Shown piece by piece: positions 26,849-35,216 of a stretch of 64,000 bases of DNA (position 1 is the first letter of the stretch; each line of letters opens with the position of its first letter). The notes beneath the pieces are model-generated. The model was not told the DNA's origin. It worked only from the letters and a program-made list of their open reading frames with translations, and ran no database searches. The position numbers were made by a program, and so were the translations under genes. The DNA is from Sneathiella limimaris (GTDB lineage: Bacteria > Pseudomonadota > Alphaproteobacteria > Sneathiellales > Sneathiellaceae): NCBI RefSeq assembly GCF_012932565.1, contig NZ_JABBYJ010000001.1, positions 2,232,001 through 2,296,000 of the forward strand. The letters run 5' to 3'.

Positions 26849-27619
26849 TTAACTTGCTTTGCGCCAGCTCCATTGAACACCTGCAAGATCAAAACAATTA
26901 TCCTCAACTCTGAGGCCAATTTTCTTTGCTCTCGAAAGGTAGAGATCTGGGTCATCTGCTGCCAGGGTAATTCCCGCAAAGTAATCGGGTCTATCATTGG
27001 CTTGTTGGACAAAGCGCAGCCGGCCGTGATCGAGACAGATATTATTCTCTCGGTCTGGGGATTTGTCCATTAACTTACCCCAGCTTTGTGCAATATGCTG
27101 GGGCTTGTGGCAGGCAAACGAAAGATCGATAATGTCTACTCTGGGATTGAAAGCTGATTTCCAGTTCTCTCCCGCCCATTCGTAAGCACCAAGCCTCTCC
27201 TCGCCATTCTGGTGTCTATCAAATTCCAGTAAGGTAACGCCTGTATCTCTCGGATTGAGCTGAAGGAGATCGGCCTTAGCGTCAGATCTTTCATAGATAA
27301 TACCAATATTTTGGTGAAGAGCGTTTTGTTTCAACCGGTTGACTTCTTCACAATCAAAAATGGCCATATATCCCCCAATACCCTGTGTTCGTTCAATAAA
27401 TCGGTGAGCGGCAGTGTGCTCTTGGGTTGGCGCAACGATTTCAATGAAACTGCCTCCAACCGCAAACATGGTGTTTTCAAGTCCAAATTGCTCAAGGTTT
27501 GATCGGTGGCAGGGCGGAACGCCAAGAATGGCTTCTATGTGAGCTTCCACTGGATCTAGGGAGAGGGATGCCAGACATATCTGCCGAAAGCGAATGAAGG
27601 GCGTTGCGGAATTGCTCAT
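26849..27619 (-). CDS. Glyoxalase-like (VOC) protein
   Basis: A 256-residue protein of the glyoxalase-like type with two halves. Near the N-terminus LEQFGLENTMFAVGGSFIEIVAPT gives the typical beta strand ending in a conserved E. The metal site is not clearly complete. It is the last gene of a minus-strand set (TetR, PAP2, SDR, DsbA-like), overlapping the DsbA-like gene by 4 bp, so a role in the same catabolic or detoxifying pathway is likely. The substrate is unknown. Confidence 0.7.
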   Translation of the reverse strand: MSNSATPFIRFRQICLASLSLDPVEAHIEAILGVPPCHRSNLEQFGLENTMFAVGGSFIEIVAPTQEHTAAHRFIERTQGIGGYMAIFDCEEVNRLKQNALHQNIGIIYERSDAKADLLQLNPRDTGVTLLEFDRHQNGEERLGAYEWAGENWKSAFNPRVDIIDLSFACHKPQHIAQSWGKLMDKSPDRENNICLDHGRLRFVQQANDRPDYFAGITLAADDPDLYLSRAKKIGLRVEDNCFDLAGVQWSWRKAS

Positions 27620-28233
27620 AATTGACCTTGCTGGCGGAGAATTTCCTGTTCGACCGCCGGTAGGCTATCTTTACCAAAGAATATTTCATCTCCCACAAAC
27701 AGAGTTGGGCAGCCAAATGTCCCTCTTTCAACAGTTGCGGCTGTGTTTGCTATCAATTGTTGTTTGACATCTTCTTCTTGAATCCGGTTGAGGATATGGT
27801 CTGCGTCAAATCCGTGATCCACTAAAGCCTGTTTAAAAACTTCTGGGTCGTCCATTTTCAAGGACTTTTCCCACATGTCTTTCAATACGGCATCGAAATA
27901 CTCTTTCACAAAGCCTTCCATGTCGGCGACGATGGCACCGCGCATCGCCATAACTGTGTTTACGGGGAAATGGCTGTTCATGCGAAAGTCATTCATTGCG
28001 TGATCGCGAACAAAACGCTGCATTTCGAGGCGCATATATTCGTTCTTACCCTTAACGTTTTGGTAGGTAAGGAAAGGAGCCTGATTATTAGTTAGCTTGA
28101 AGATCCCACCAAGCAAGACAGGAATATATTTAAAGGTAACGCCAGTTTGTTCCTCAATTCCTGGAATGAGTTTGTGGCAAAAATAGATGTTGGGACTTGC
28201 AACATCTATGTGAAGTTCTGCGGTGACGGCCAT
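27616..28233 (-). CDS. DsbA-family 2-hydroxychromene-2-carboxylate isomerase-like protein
   Basis: A 205-residue thioredoxin-fold protein of the kappa-GST/HCCA isomerase branch: ELHIDVASPNIYFCHKLIP at the N-terminus, QAPFLTYQNVKGKNEYM, and the cis-Pro segment GTFGCPTLFVGDEIFFGKDSL. The CxxC of true DsbA is absent and replaced by SPN, as in the isomerases, which use glutathione to isomerise chromene intermediates of naphthalene-type degradation. The actual substrate is unknown. It overlaps the VOC gene (ATGA) and follows an SDR gene. Confidence 0.8.
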   Translation of the reverse strand: MAVTAELHIDVASPNIYFCHKLIPGIEEQTGVTFKYIPVLLGGIFKLTNNQAPFLTYQNVKGKNEYMRLEMQRFVRDHAMNDFRMNSHFPVNTVMAMRGAIVADMEGFVKEYFDAVLKDMWEKSLKMDDPEVFKQALVDHGFDADHILNRIQEEDVKQQLIANTAATVERGTFGCPTLFVGDEIFFGKDSLPAVEQEILRQQGQL

Positions 28234-28279
28234 TTGGTTTCTCCCATTTTTTATGTTTTAGATATTCTTTTTATTTTGA

Positions 28280-29014
28280 CTACCATTTCTCAATCCAGGG
28301 TCTCAGATCAAGCTCAAACGTCCAGGCATCTTTCGGTTGGCAGTGTAAATGCCAGTAGTTGTCTGCAATGTGGTCTGGGTTGAGAATGCCATCTTGTTCT
28401 TTTAATGCGTAGCGGTCTGGAAAATTGGTACGAATAAAATCTGTATCGATGGCCCCATCTATAATGACATGTCCAACATGAATACCTTTTGGAGCAAGTT
28501 CTCTTGCCATGGATTGTGCCAGGGCTCGAAGTGCATGCTTGGAGCCAGAGAAGGCGGCAAAGTTAGCGCCGCCTCTAAGACTGGCGGTCGCACCCGTAAA
28601 GAGAATAGTTCCGCGTTCACGTTTTACCATTCGAAGGGCAGCTTCTCGGGCTGTTAGAAAGGCTGAAAAGCAACCCATTTCCCAGATCTTGAAAAATTTG
28701 CGGGATGTTTCTTCGAGGATGCTTGAGGGAACGTTGGCTCCAATGTTGTAGATAAAGGCTTCAATCGGGCCTATTGATGTCTCAATCTCTTCGATCAAAC
28801 TTTGAACTTGTTCTTCTTTTCTTGCATCGCACCCAAACGCTTCAGCAGTACCTCCAAGCTTAGAAATTTCCTCAATCAATGGCGCCAGTTTGTCTTTATT
28901 GCGGCGCACGCAAGCCGCAACATATCCTTCTTTGGCAAAGCGTTTTGCAATCGCACCACCGGTCGCATCTCCTGCACCGATAACAAGGGCAACTTTTTTA
29001 GTGTTTTTTGTCAT
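28280..29014 (-). CDS. Short-chain dehydrogenase/reductase
   Basis: A 244-residue SDR. The nucleotide-binding motif reads VIGAGDATGGAIAKRFA, a variant of TGxxxGxG in which the first Thr-Gly is Gly-Ala, and NIGANVPS stands in for the usual NNAG. The active-site serine lies in LFTGATASLR, but the usual YxxxK tyrosine-lysine is GSKHALRALAQ, where Tyr is missing (FSGSKHA), so catalysis may be altered. It lies in the TetR-PAP2-SDR-DsbA-VOC set. Confidence 0.8.
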   Translation of the reverse strand: MTKNTKKVALVIGAGDATGGAIAKRFAKEGYVAACVRRNKDKLAPLIEEISKLGGTAEAFGCDARKEEQVQSLIEEIETSIGPIEAFIYNIGANVPSSILEETSRKFFKIWEMGCFSAFLTAREAALRMVKRERGTILFTGATASLRGGANFAAFSGSKHALRALAQSMARELAPKGIHVGHVIIDGAIDTDFIRTNFPDRYALKEQDGILNPDHIADNYWHLHCQPKDAWTFELDLRPWIEKW

Positions 29015-29036
29015 GCCTTCCTCCTTATCATGTGTT

Positions 29037-29939
29037 CTAGGTTTTCAGTGAGGGGGTGGATCTTCGCAAATATCTCATAGAGACATGGGGTAAGCCCACT
29101 GCGAACCAGAGGCCCGTAACCAAATATCGGAGGTAATCAGCTACATATCCTTCGAACCCGATGAGTTGGAATGCGGGCTTAAGACCACGCCAAAGTAGGA
29201 TCAAGATTATGAAACCGACCAAGAGTGTTAAGATCCGGTCGGGCCAGGCTTTCGGTGGTGTGAAGTTTACAAATTTTTGTTCTAACAAAACGCCCACCAG
29301 CCAACTCGCAATCAAAGCAGACAAAACAGTTGCAAGTTTCTTCATGTCTGGATGTTCAAAATAGACGGCGGAGGTCACTGATATCAAGAGGCCGATACCA
29401 ATTGCCAGACTCCATTTAAGCGGTGTTACTTGGGAATTTGGACCTTTGAGTAAGAGGCTGAATATACCAACTTGCAAGAAACCTAGGATCAGTCCACCAG
29501 CAACATCGTGAAAGTGATGTACCCCGAGATAAGGCCGGCTTAATGCAACTAGTCCGGCAAGTCCGATGAGTAAGCCCGGCAATATACGTCTTTTTCGATA
29601 TTCAAATGCGATCCAGCCCCAAAAAGCCGCAGCTGTTTGTGAATGTCCTGACGGGAAACTATAGCCCTCTGCTTCGTAAAGTGCTGTGACGATCGGTCGG
29701 GGAAGTGCAAAAAATTCCTTGAGAACAGAGTTTAGAAGCGCAGCGATAAGCAGCATGAGTAAAGCACGCCTGAACACATCCTTGTCCACAAACCAGAAAC
29801 CGATAGCGCCGAAGAGCATGAGGAACGACTCATGTCCAAGTTCTGTTGCAACCCAGAAGACACCATCAAAGACAGGATTTCGGATCTCTGCAAAAGCCTG
29901 GAGAGCTAGAATGTCTATCCTGAGAATTTCCTCAAGCAT
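29037..29939 (-). CDS. PAP2-family membrane phosphatase
   Basis: A 300-residue multi-pass membrane protein with the complete PAP2 phosphatase signature: KEFFALPRP (motif 1), SFPSGHSQ (motif 2) and SRPYLGVHHFHDVAGG (motif 3, nucleophile His). It probably dephosphorylates a lipid phosphate such as undecaprenyl pyrophosphate or phosphatidate at the periplasmic face. It overlaps the upstream TetR gene by 8 bp. The C-terminal three helices extend beyond the usual domain. Confidence 0.9.
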   Translation of the reverse strand: MLEEILRIDILALQAFAEIRNPVFDGVFWVATELGHESFLMLFGAIGFWFVDKDVFRRALLMLLIAALLNSVLKEFFALPRPIVTALYEAEGYSFPSGHSQTAAAFWGWIAFEYRKRRILPGLLIGLAGLVALSRPYLGVHHFHDVAGGLILGFLQVGIFSLLLKGPNSQVTPLKWSLAIGIGLLISVTSAVYFEHPDMKKLATVLSALIASWLVGVLLEQKFVNFTPPKAWPDRILTLLVGFIILILLWRGLKPAFQLIGFEGYVADYLRYLVTGLWFAVGLPHVSMRYLRRSTPSLKT

Positions 29940-30543
29940 TGGAGGCTTCCTTTTCCAATGTCAATTGATCCGCAATTTGATCGGCTAATGAGAGGGCAAA
30001 CTCGACAGCAGGCTTAGCCAGTGGATCTGGGCTTTGCTGCTTAAGACCAACATATTTAAGGTGAAGGGGGTCCCCCGTTCTTGAGATGAGGTCAACTGCA
30101 GTTTCCAAAAGGGAAGGCGAAGTTTTTCCAATTCCAGCCATATCTCGAATTGCACGCCGGACAGATTGCCGTTGGCTTGTGAGGGCCAGGTCACAACCTT
30201 CTGAAGTCACTACATCAGGTATGGTCAATAAGGTCAGGTTATCAACGTTAAACGCACGATATCGATAAAGGTGATCCTCTAGGGCCTCTCTTGTTTGCTG
30301 GCGTGTATTAGCGGCTTTTAAGTTGTCTCTTGTCCGGGCGAAGAGAACTTCATATCCGGTACTGATAAAAGAGAAAGCAAGGGCACCGGGATCCGGAAAA
30401 TGCCGGTATACAGTTCCGCGCCCCAAACCAGAGATTTTGACAATATCTGACATGGTTGGCAGATGTGCTTGATCTACTCGTGTGGCTTTGTGAAAAGCCT
30501 CCATAATGATCTGTCTATTTTGCCGGGCATCTTTTCGAGTCAC
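29932..30543 (-). CDS. TetR-family regulator
   Basis: A TetR regulator of about 203 residues. HTH residues are ADAPTED as MSDIVKISGLGRGTVYRHFP near the N-terminus, then a helical ligand domain. The frame is open to an ATG at 30615, but that would place the first codons inside two operator-like palindromes; the GTG at 30543 (GTG ACT CGA) has GGAAGTGA just upstream and fits the family length. It leads the PAP2-SDR-DsbA-VOC operon and is divergent from the nitronate monooxygenase gene. Confidence 0.8.
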   Translation of the reverse strand: MTRKDARQNRQIIMEAFHKATRVDQAHLPTMSDIVKISGLGRGTVYRHFPDPGALAFSFISTGYEVLFARTRDNLKAANTRQQTREALEDHLYRYRAFNVDNLTLLTIPDVVTSEGCDLALTSQRQSVRRAIRDMAGIGKTSPSLLETAVDLISRTGDPLHLKYVGLKQQSPDPLAKPAVEFALSLADQIADQLTLEKEASNA

Positions 30544-30574
30544 AGAAATCACTTCCGCTTTGTAATTGTTATGT

Positions 30575-30613
30575 GGACATGTGTCCGTTTTTGAATTATA
30601 CGGACATATGTCC
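30575..30613. promoter_or_regulatory. Two 12-bp palindromes, likely TetR operators
   Basis: GGACATGTGTCC (30575-30586) and GGACATATGTCC (30602-30613) share the arms GGACA/TGTCC, with centres 27 bp apart. They sit between the divergent TetR and nitronate monooxygenase genes and probably control both directions. Confidence 0.8.
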
Positions 30614-30683
30614 ATTTTTTAAACCCCAATTCTTCAAAAGTCTAAATTCAAAAAGAAGAATAATGATTGCAAGGAGTTAGCAA

Positions 30684-31649
30684 ATGTCGTTGCCGGAAAT
30701 GCTGAAAGGGAGATTATCAGTACCTGTGGTCGGTTCCCCTTTATTTATCATCTCTAATCCAGATCTAGTTATTGCGCAGTGCAAGGCAGGTGTTGTTGGA
30801 TCATTCCCAGCCCTGAACGCTCGCCCAATCGAAGTTTTGGAAGAATGGCTAAAGCGGATCACTGAGGAGTTGGATGCCTATAACCAGGCTAATCCAGACA
30901 AGCCAGCAGCTCCTTTTGCGGTTAATCAGATTGTGCACAAATCAAATGATCGTTTGATGCGTGATGTCGAGCTTTGCGCCAAATACAAGGTGCCTATTAC
31001 CATTACGTCTCTGGGCGCTCGTGAAGAGGTTAATGATGCGATGCATTCAGCTGGCGGCATCGTAATTCATGATGTGATCAATAATCGGTTTGCTAAAAAA
31101 GCAATTGAAAAAGGGGCGGATGGTATCATCGCGGTTGCGTCTGGTGCTGGCGGGCATGCGGGAACGCTGTCACCATTTGCGCTTATTCAGGAAATTCGAG
31201 AATGGTTTGATGGGTTTTTATTGTTGAGTGGTTCCATTGGAACCGGTGACGCTGTTTTGGCAGCTCAGGCAATGGGGGCGGATATGGCCTATATCGGATC
31301 TGCATTCATCGCAACAAAAGAAGCTAACGCAAGTGAGGCCTATAAGCAGGGGATCGTAGACAGCAGTGCAGACGATATCGTCTATACCAACCTCTTTACT
31401 GGTATCCACGGGAACTATCTAAAGCCTTCCATCCTGAATGCGGGACTGGATCCGGACAACTTGCCTGAGAGTGATCCGAGTAAAATGAACTTTGGTTCTG
31501 GCGGTAACACGAAAGCGAAGGCCTGGAAGGATATCTGGGGATGTGGTCAGGGTATCAATGCTGTGAAGGAAGTGCCAACCGCAGGTGAGCTGGTCGCACG
31601 CCTCAAAAAAGAATATGACACTGCGCGTGAGCGCCTTTTGAACCTTTAA
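30684..31649 (+). CDS. Nitronate monooxygenase (2-nitropropane dioxygenase family)
   Basis: A 321-residue FMN-dependent TIM barrel. Typical features are PVVGSPLFIISNPDLVIAQC and GVVGSFPALN at the N-terminus, the FMN phosphate site IAVASGAGGHAG with the class I histidine, LLSGSIGTGDAVLAAQAMGA and YIGSAFIATKE. The class oxidises alkyl nitronates such as propionate-3-nitronate. It is controlled, by inference, through the double palindrome shared with the TetR operon. AAGGAG precedes the start. Confidence 0.88.
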   Translation: MSLPEMLKGRLSVPVVGSPLFIISNPDLVIAQCKAGVVGSFPALNARPIEVLEEWLKRITEELDAYNQANPDKPAAPFAVNQIVHKSNDRLMRDVELCAKYKVPITITSLGAREEVNDAMHSAGGIVIHDVINNRFAKKAIEKGADGIIAVASGAGGHAGTLSPFALIQEIREWFDGFLLLSGSIGTGDAVLAAQAMGADMAYIGSAFIATKEANASEAYKQGIVDSSADDIVYTNLFTGIHGNYLKPSILNAGLDPDNLPESDPSKMNFGSGGNTKAKAWKDIWGCGQGINAVKEVPTAGELVARLKKEYDTARERLLNL

Positions 31650-31678
31650 GGCTTTTTAAATAAGAAAGGGCAGGGAGC

Positions 31679-32068
31679 TCAGGATTTTATATCCAACAGA
31701 GTTTCCTGCATTTCATCCCAGGTCGAAATGGATTTTAAATTGGCCTCATAGGTGCGCTGAGCCAATTTGTTGTTCACAAGCTCGGTTGCTATGTCCACAT
31801 TAGGACTCTCTACGTAACCTTCTTCAGAAGCCAAAGCGTGATCTGGTGAATAGGTTAGTGAGTTCGCGGGATCACGTTCACGAATTACGACTTCAGGGCC
31901 GCCGCCAGAACCGCTTATTTGCACAGCATCTACGGGCCTGTAGGCAGCTTCTTCACCAGAAGCGCCTGGCTTTCCAACGGTCTGTGAATTGACCAGGTTA
32001 GAGGCGCCGACTTCTATGCGGCGGGTTGATGCGTTCAGGCCAGCCAAAGCGGAACTGATAACCGACAT
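31679..32068 (-). CDS. FlgC-like flagellar basal-body rod protein (second copy)
   Basis: A 129-residue rod-family protein. The N-terminal SALAGLNASTRRIEVGASNLVN matches the flagellar rod N-terminal helix, and the C-terminal EGYVESPNVDIATELVNNKL matches the rod C-terminal domain, closest to FlgC in length and layout. A canonical flgC is at 37237, so this is an additional, diverged rod-like protein. It lies downstream of LysE and the EndoU/FliP set. Its place in the rod is unknown. Confidence 0.75.
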   Translation of the reverse strand: MSVISSALAGLNASTRRIEVGASNLVNSQTVGKPGASGEEAAYRPVDAVQISGSGGGPEVVIRERDPANSLTYSPDHALASEEGYVESPNVDIATELVNNKLAQRTYEANLKSISTWDEMQETLLDIKS

Positions 32069-32183
32069 GATCCAAACTCCTTTGCATAAAATTTTAAATA
32101 AAATTTATGCGAATATAAGATCTAATAATTACCCTTTTTAAGAGAAAATTATTAATAAAAAGTTAAAGGACTGTGTCCGAAGT

Positions 32184-32777
32184 CTACCCGAACAAGATCA
32201 GCCCAACTGTACCGACGAGCAAAATCGCCATCACGTAATTGAAAATTTTAAGTTTTGTGGGACTAGACAAATATCGCCGCAACTGGGTGCCCGCCAGAAC
32301 CCAAAAAAGGATAGCTGGCAGACTAACCATTGCATGGCCTGTGACGAGTAATCCGATATCTGTCAATGTAACTGGACTTGTTTCAACAAATGCCGATGGG
32401 ATCGTTCCTGCCAAGATCCAGGCCTTGGGATTGATGTACTGGAATAGGGCAGCTTCTAAGAATGTAAAGGGTTTAGAAACTGTAACACTTGCAATGCTTG
32501 AAGATTGGCTGACCCGCCATGCGAGATACAGTAAATAGGCACTCCCGGCATATTTCATGATTGGTTGAATTTCCGGAAATCGGGTGAAGATTTCACCAAG
32601 GCCAAAACACACAACTGCCAGCATAAAGAGAAACCCTAGGTAAACCCCCAGAAAATGAGGAATGGTTCTCTTAAAGCCAAAATTTACCCCCGAAGAGGCT
32701 AGCATTATATTATTGGGGCCCGGTGTTGCCGAATTTAAAAAGGAATACGACAAGAGAGCGGTAAAGGCGACTGACAT
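32184..32777 (-). CDS. LysE-family translocator
   Basis: A 197-residue protein with six predicted helices and the LysE/RhtB signature SATPGPNNIMLASSGVNFGF near the N-terminus. The family exports amino acids and homoserine lactones. It lies between the FlgC-like and EndoU-associated genes, with 55 bp to the latter, so it may be read through from the flagellar block without functional relation. Confidence 0.88.
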   Translation of the reverse strand: MSVAFTALLSYSFLNSATPGPNNIMLASSGVNFGFKRTIPHFLGVYLGFLFMLAVVCFGLGEIFTRFPEIQPIMKYAGSAYLLYLAWRVSQSSSIASVTVSKPFTFLEAALFQYINPKAWILAGTIPSAFVETSPVTLTDIGLLVTGHAMVSLPAILFWVLAGTQLRRYLSSPTKLKIFNYVMAILLVGTVGLILFG

Positions 32778-32832
32778 GGGGATGCTCCTTATGTCAGTAT
32801 TGTTGACCTAATTCCATTGAGAAGTCAATCTA

Positions 32833-33162
32833 TCAAGTCGTCGTTTGTGAGCCCTGCGTCACAAATTTGGACCAATCCTCCAAAAGTTTGAGGAAAGCTT
32901 CGCTATCAAGGGTTAGGCTGTCTGTCTCATCAAATTGATTGCTGATCGTAATTTTAGCTTGCTTCAAAGTTATATCGTAAAGGTTACCAGACAGATTAAA
33001 GCTGGAAAGGCTGGCACTACTGATCCTGTTTTGAAGAAGCTTGCACAGCACCATGTCTTGTTGAATTTCACTTTCCAAATATGATTTTAGAACATTGAAG
33101 GCTGCGTCGATTTCCAGTCGATACAGGCCTGTTTCTTCATCTTTCAGAATTTCGTAGTTCAT
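32833..33162 (-). CDS. Candidate immunity protein for the EndoU nuclease
   Basis: A 109-residue cytosolic-type protein without signal peptide, not assigned to a named family with confidence; the start MNYEILKDEETGLYRLEID recalls small YacL-like proteins. It overlaps the EndoU gene upstream by 4 bp (ATGA), the usual toxin-immunity arrangement, and its small acidic character fits an RNase inhibitor. The function is inferred from position only. An alternative is an unrelated flagellar-operon protein. Confidence 0.55.
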   Translation of the reverse strand: MNYEILKDEETGLYRLEIDAAFNVLKSYLESEIQQDMVLCKLLQNRISSASLSSFNLSGNLYDITLKQAKITISNQFDETDSLTLDSEAFLKLLEDWSKFVTQGSQTTT

Positions 33163-33656
33163 CGATTGTCTGCTTCATAAATAGGGTAGGCAGTTACGAT
33201 TTTTCCATTGGGAAGCAGATATCCTTCTATGAAGTAACCGGCTCCTGATTTCCCGCGCCATTTTCCAGCATTTCTCTTTTCGCTATCTTGAAAGGCTTTC
33301 AAGATCAGGCCAACAATAGTTGGCTTTGAAACATCATTTGGAAACATGCTTGAAAACTTTGATTTCCAGAGTTTATCAGCAGGGCCGAATATTTCAACTA
33401 TGGCTGTGTAGATGCCCAGTCGATTAGGGCCAGATAATATTTTTTGGATCCGCGCTTTTTGAGGCTCCTCAGGATTTGACACATGATGGAAGCCAGTTGC
33501 TTTTCCCCGCTTGTTGATTTCACCCTCAAAAATGTGGGTTAGATTAATTTGAGGGTGAGTATCTGACCAGCGCGGCGCTTCTTGTGCCGATGCTGCAAAT
33601 TGAAAAAGAGCTGTAAATAGAAGGAATAAGAGCCCGCCATTCAAGGCTTTTCTCAT
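33159..33656 (-). CDS. Exported EndoU-type ribonuclease
   Basis: A 165-residue protein with a Sec signal peptide (cleavage after ASA, about residue 24) and a full bacterial EndoU domain. Matching segments are NLTHIFEGEINKRGKATGFHH (H41, H57/H58), KSKFSSMFP, and GKIVTAYPIY (T155, Y157), the catalytic His-His-Lys-Thr/Tyr arrangement of the family. Known members are RNases at the C-terminus of contact-dependent and polymorphic toxins; here the domain is free-standing. The gene overlaps fliP (upstream) and the candidate immunity gene (downstream) by 4 bp each, so it is translated as part of the flagellar operon. The physiological target is unknown. Confidence 0.75.
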   Translation of the reverse strand: MRKALNGGLLFLLFTALFQFAASAQEAPRWSDTHPQINLTHIFEGEINKRGKATGFHHVSNPEEPQKARIQKILSGPNRLGIYTAIVEIFGPADKLWKSKFSSMFPNDVSKPTIVGLILKAFQDSEKRNAGKWRGKSGAGYFIEGYLLPNGKIVTAYPIYEADNR

Positions 33657-34453
33657 GTGGGCGGTGCTCCTGAAACGAAACTTTCAACCAAGCTTCGGGC
33701 GACAAGGTTCCAGCCATCTACTAAAACAAAGAAGATCAGCTTAAAAGGCAGGGCAATCATCACAGGCGGGAGCATCATCATACCCATGGACATCAAAATC
33801 GATGCAACCACCATATCGATGACAAGAAAAGGCACAAAAAGCAGAAAACCAATCTCAAATGCCCGCTTGAGTTCACTAATCATGAAGGATGGTATTAGGA
33901 CCTTGAGAGGGATTTCTTCGGGGGTCTGGACAGTCTCTGTCGCGCTCAGATCCATGAATAGTTGCACATCTTTTTCGCGTGCATGTTTCAACATGAAGTC
34001 CCGAAAAGGAAGTGCCATCCTTTCAAAAGCAGTTGTTTCGTCAATCTCCTCATTTATCAGGGGGAGCAAGCCGTTGTCATAAGCGGCTTGAAAGGTCGGC
34101 GCCATAATAAACGCGGTCAGGAACAAGGCGAGGGAGATGATCACCACGTTTGGAGGCGTCGTTTGAACCCCGAGCGCACTTCTAAGAAGAGACAGGACGA
34201 CAATAAGGCGTGTAAATGATGTTGTAACAATTAGGATTGCAGGCGCCAGGCTTAGCACAGTCATCAGGACAACGATCTGCACAATTCGACCAGTTAGAGG
34301 GCCCGTTGCATCTCCCAGATCCAGACTTAAGGTTTGGGCAATAGCCTCAGCAGGAATGAAGAAGGCAATGACACCCAACGCTAGGGTGATGCCTAGAAAA
34401 ACGGGCAGCGAAAAGAGCTTGCCAATTATCTTTTTTGAGAGAGGGCTTCTCAT
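33653..34453 (-). CDS. fliP: Flagellar export apparatus protein FliP
   Basis: A 266-residue protein with a cleavable leader (GVIAFFIPAEAIAQ) and the FliP core: VLMTVLSLAPAILIVTTSFTR, RLIVVLSLLRSALGVQTTPPN, LIPSFMISELKRAFEIGFL and MGMMMLPPVMIALPFKLIFF. It forms the export-gate channel with FliQ and FliR (both encoded in the plus-strand block). It overlaps FliO upstream and the EndoU gene downstream by 4 bp each. Confidence 0.96.
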   Translation of the reverse strand: MRSPLSKKIIGKLFSLPVFLGITLALGVIAFFIPAEAIAQTLSLDLGDATGPLTGRIVQIVVLMTVLSLAPAILIVTTSFTRLIVVLSLLRSALGVQTTPPNVVIISLALFLTAFIMAPTFQAAYDNGLLPLINEEIDETTAFERMALPFRDFMLKHAREKDVQLFMDLSATETVQTPEEIPLKVLIPSFMISELKRAFEIGFLLFVPFLVIDMVVASILMSMGMMMLPPVMIALPFKLIFFVLVDGWNLVARSLVESFVSGAPPT

Positions 34454-34860
34454 TCTTCCGCATTCCCGCGTAAATGTAATGGTTTCAAGCTTGGAAATTT
34501 AGGCTCTTGATGACCATCGGCCTCAAGATCTTCTGTTCTTTCATGGGCGTCATTCGCCTGTGGCTCAGAATGTTCGCTCTTGGCGTGTTTTTTAGGCGCA
34601 GGGATGTTGCTCTCTACCACAAGATCTCCATCTGGGCCCAAAAGTAACAGATGTTCCTGATCGTCACGCCGTACTAAGACGAGGCGCCGCTTTGCATCCA
34701 GACCTATCATCTGAGAGATTGCCAGACGACGTTTTGAACTCCGGTGTTTTTCCGCTGATGGCACAAACCCAAATCTTCGGACTGCATAGGCGATCAACGT
34801 GATAAGTCCCAGGACGAAAACGAGAACAACAAGATATTTGGCATACAAGAGTAAATCCAT
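34450..34860 (-). CDS. fliO: FliO-like flagellar assembly protein
   Basis: A 136-residue protein with one N-terminal membrane helix (residues about 8-28, LVVLVFVLGLITLIAYAVRRFG) and a cytoplasmic domain carrying the FliO motif RLAISQMIGLDAKRRLVLVRRD. FliO scaffolds FliP ring formation. It overlaps fliP by 4 bp. The acidic/basic tail after residue 90 is predicted disordered. Confidence 0.85.
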   Translation of the reverse strand: MDLLLYAKYLVVLVFVLGLITLIAYAVRRFGFVPSAEKHRSSKRRLAISQMIGLDAKRRLVLVRRDDQEHLLLLGPDGDLVVESNIPAPKKHAKSEHSEPQANDAHERTEDLEADGHQEPKFPSLKPLHLRGNAEE

Positions 34861-34940
34861 TTCGTATCACTTGCGTCCTTGTGACGTATCTGCCTCCGCG
34901 TTACCTTTGGTATATCGAAAAATCATAAGGCTGTTTTAAA

Positions 34941-35216
34941 TCACACGTCCAGTAAATTGATGTGCTGGGTTAAATCCTCGTATTTTTTCTGGATCTCTTT
35001 GGATAGATTGTCGAGCAGGGTAAGCAGTTCTTCAAGCCCTTTTTGAAGCTCGCCTGTATCCTCTGCACCAAGAGTTTTGGCATTTTGATATAGAACGCCA
35101 AGTTTGTCCGGTATTTTGGAAATGTCCACATCTTCCCCTCTGGCTGTTTTAGCCAGGCTACTCTCCAGTTCCTGCTTCATAATCTGGATATCTTCAAGAA
35201 GCTGATCAGTTGTCAT
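34941..35216 (-). CDS. Small coiled-coil protein of the flagellar block
   Basis: A 91-residue, mostly helical, acidic protein (LLEDIQIMKQELESSLAKTA; LEELLTLLDNLSKEIQKKYE) with no signal peptide. It overlaps the FlhB-like gene upstream by 11 bp and sits 80 bp before FliO. Size and helicity suggest a flagellar export chaperone or assembly factor, but no family is recognised. Confidence 0.6.
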   Translation of the reverse strand: MTTDQLLEDIQIMKQELESSLAKTARGEDVDISKIPDKLGVLYQNAKTLGAEDTGELQKGLEELLTLLDNLSKEIQKKYEDLTQHINLLDV

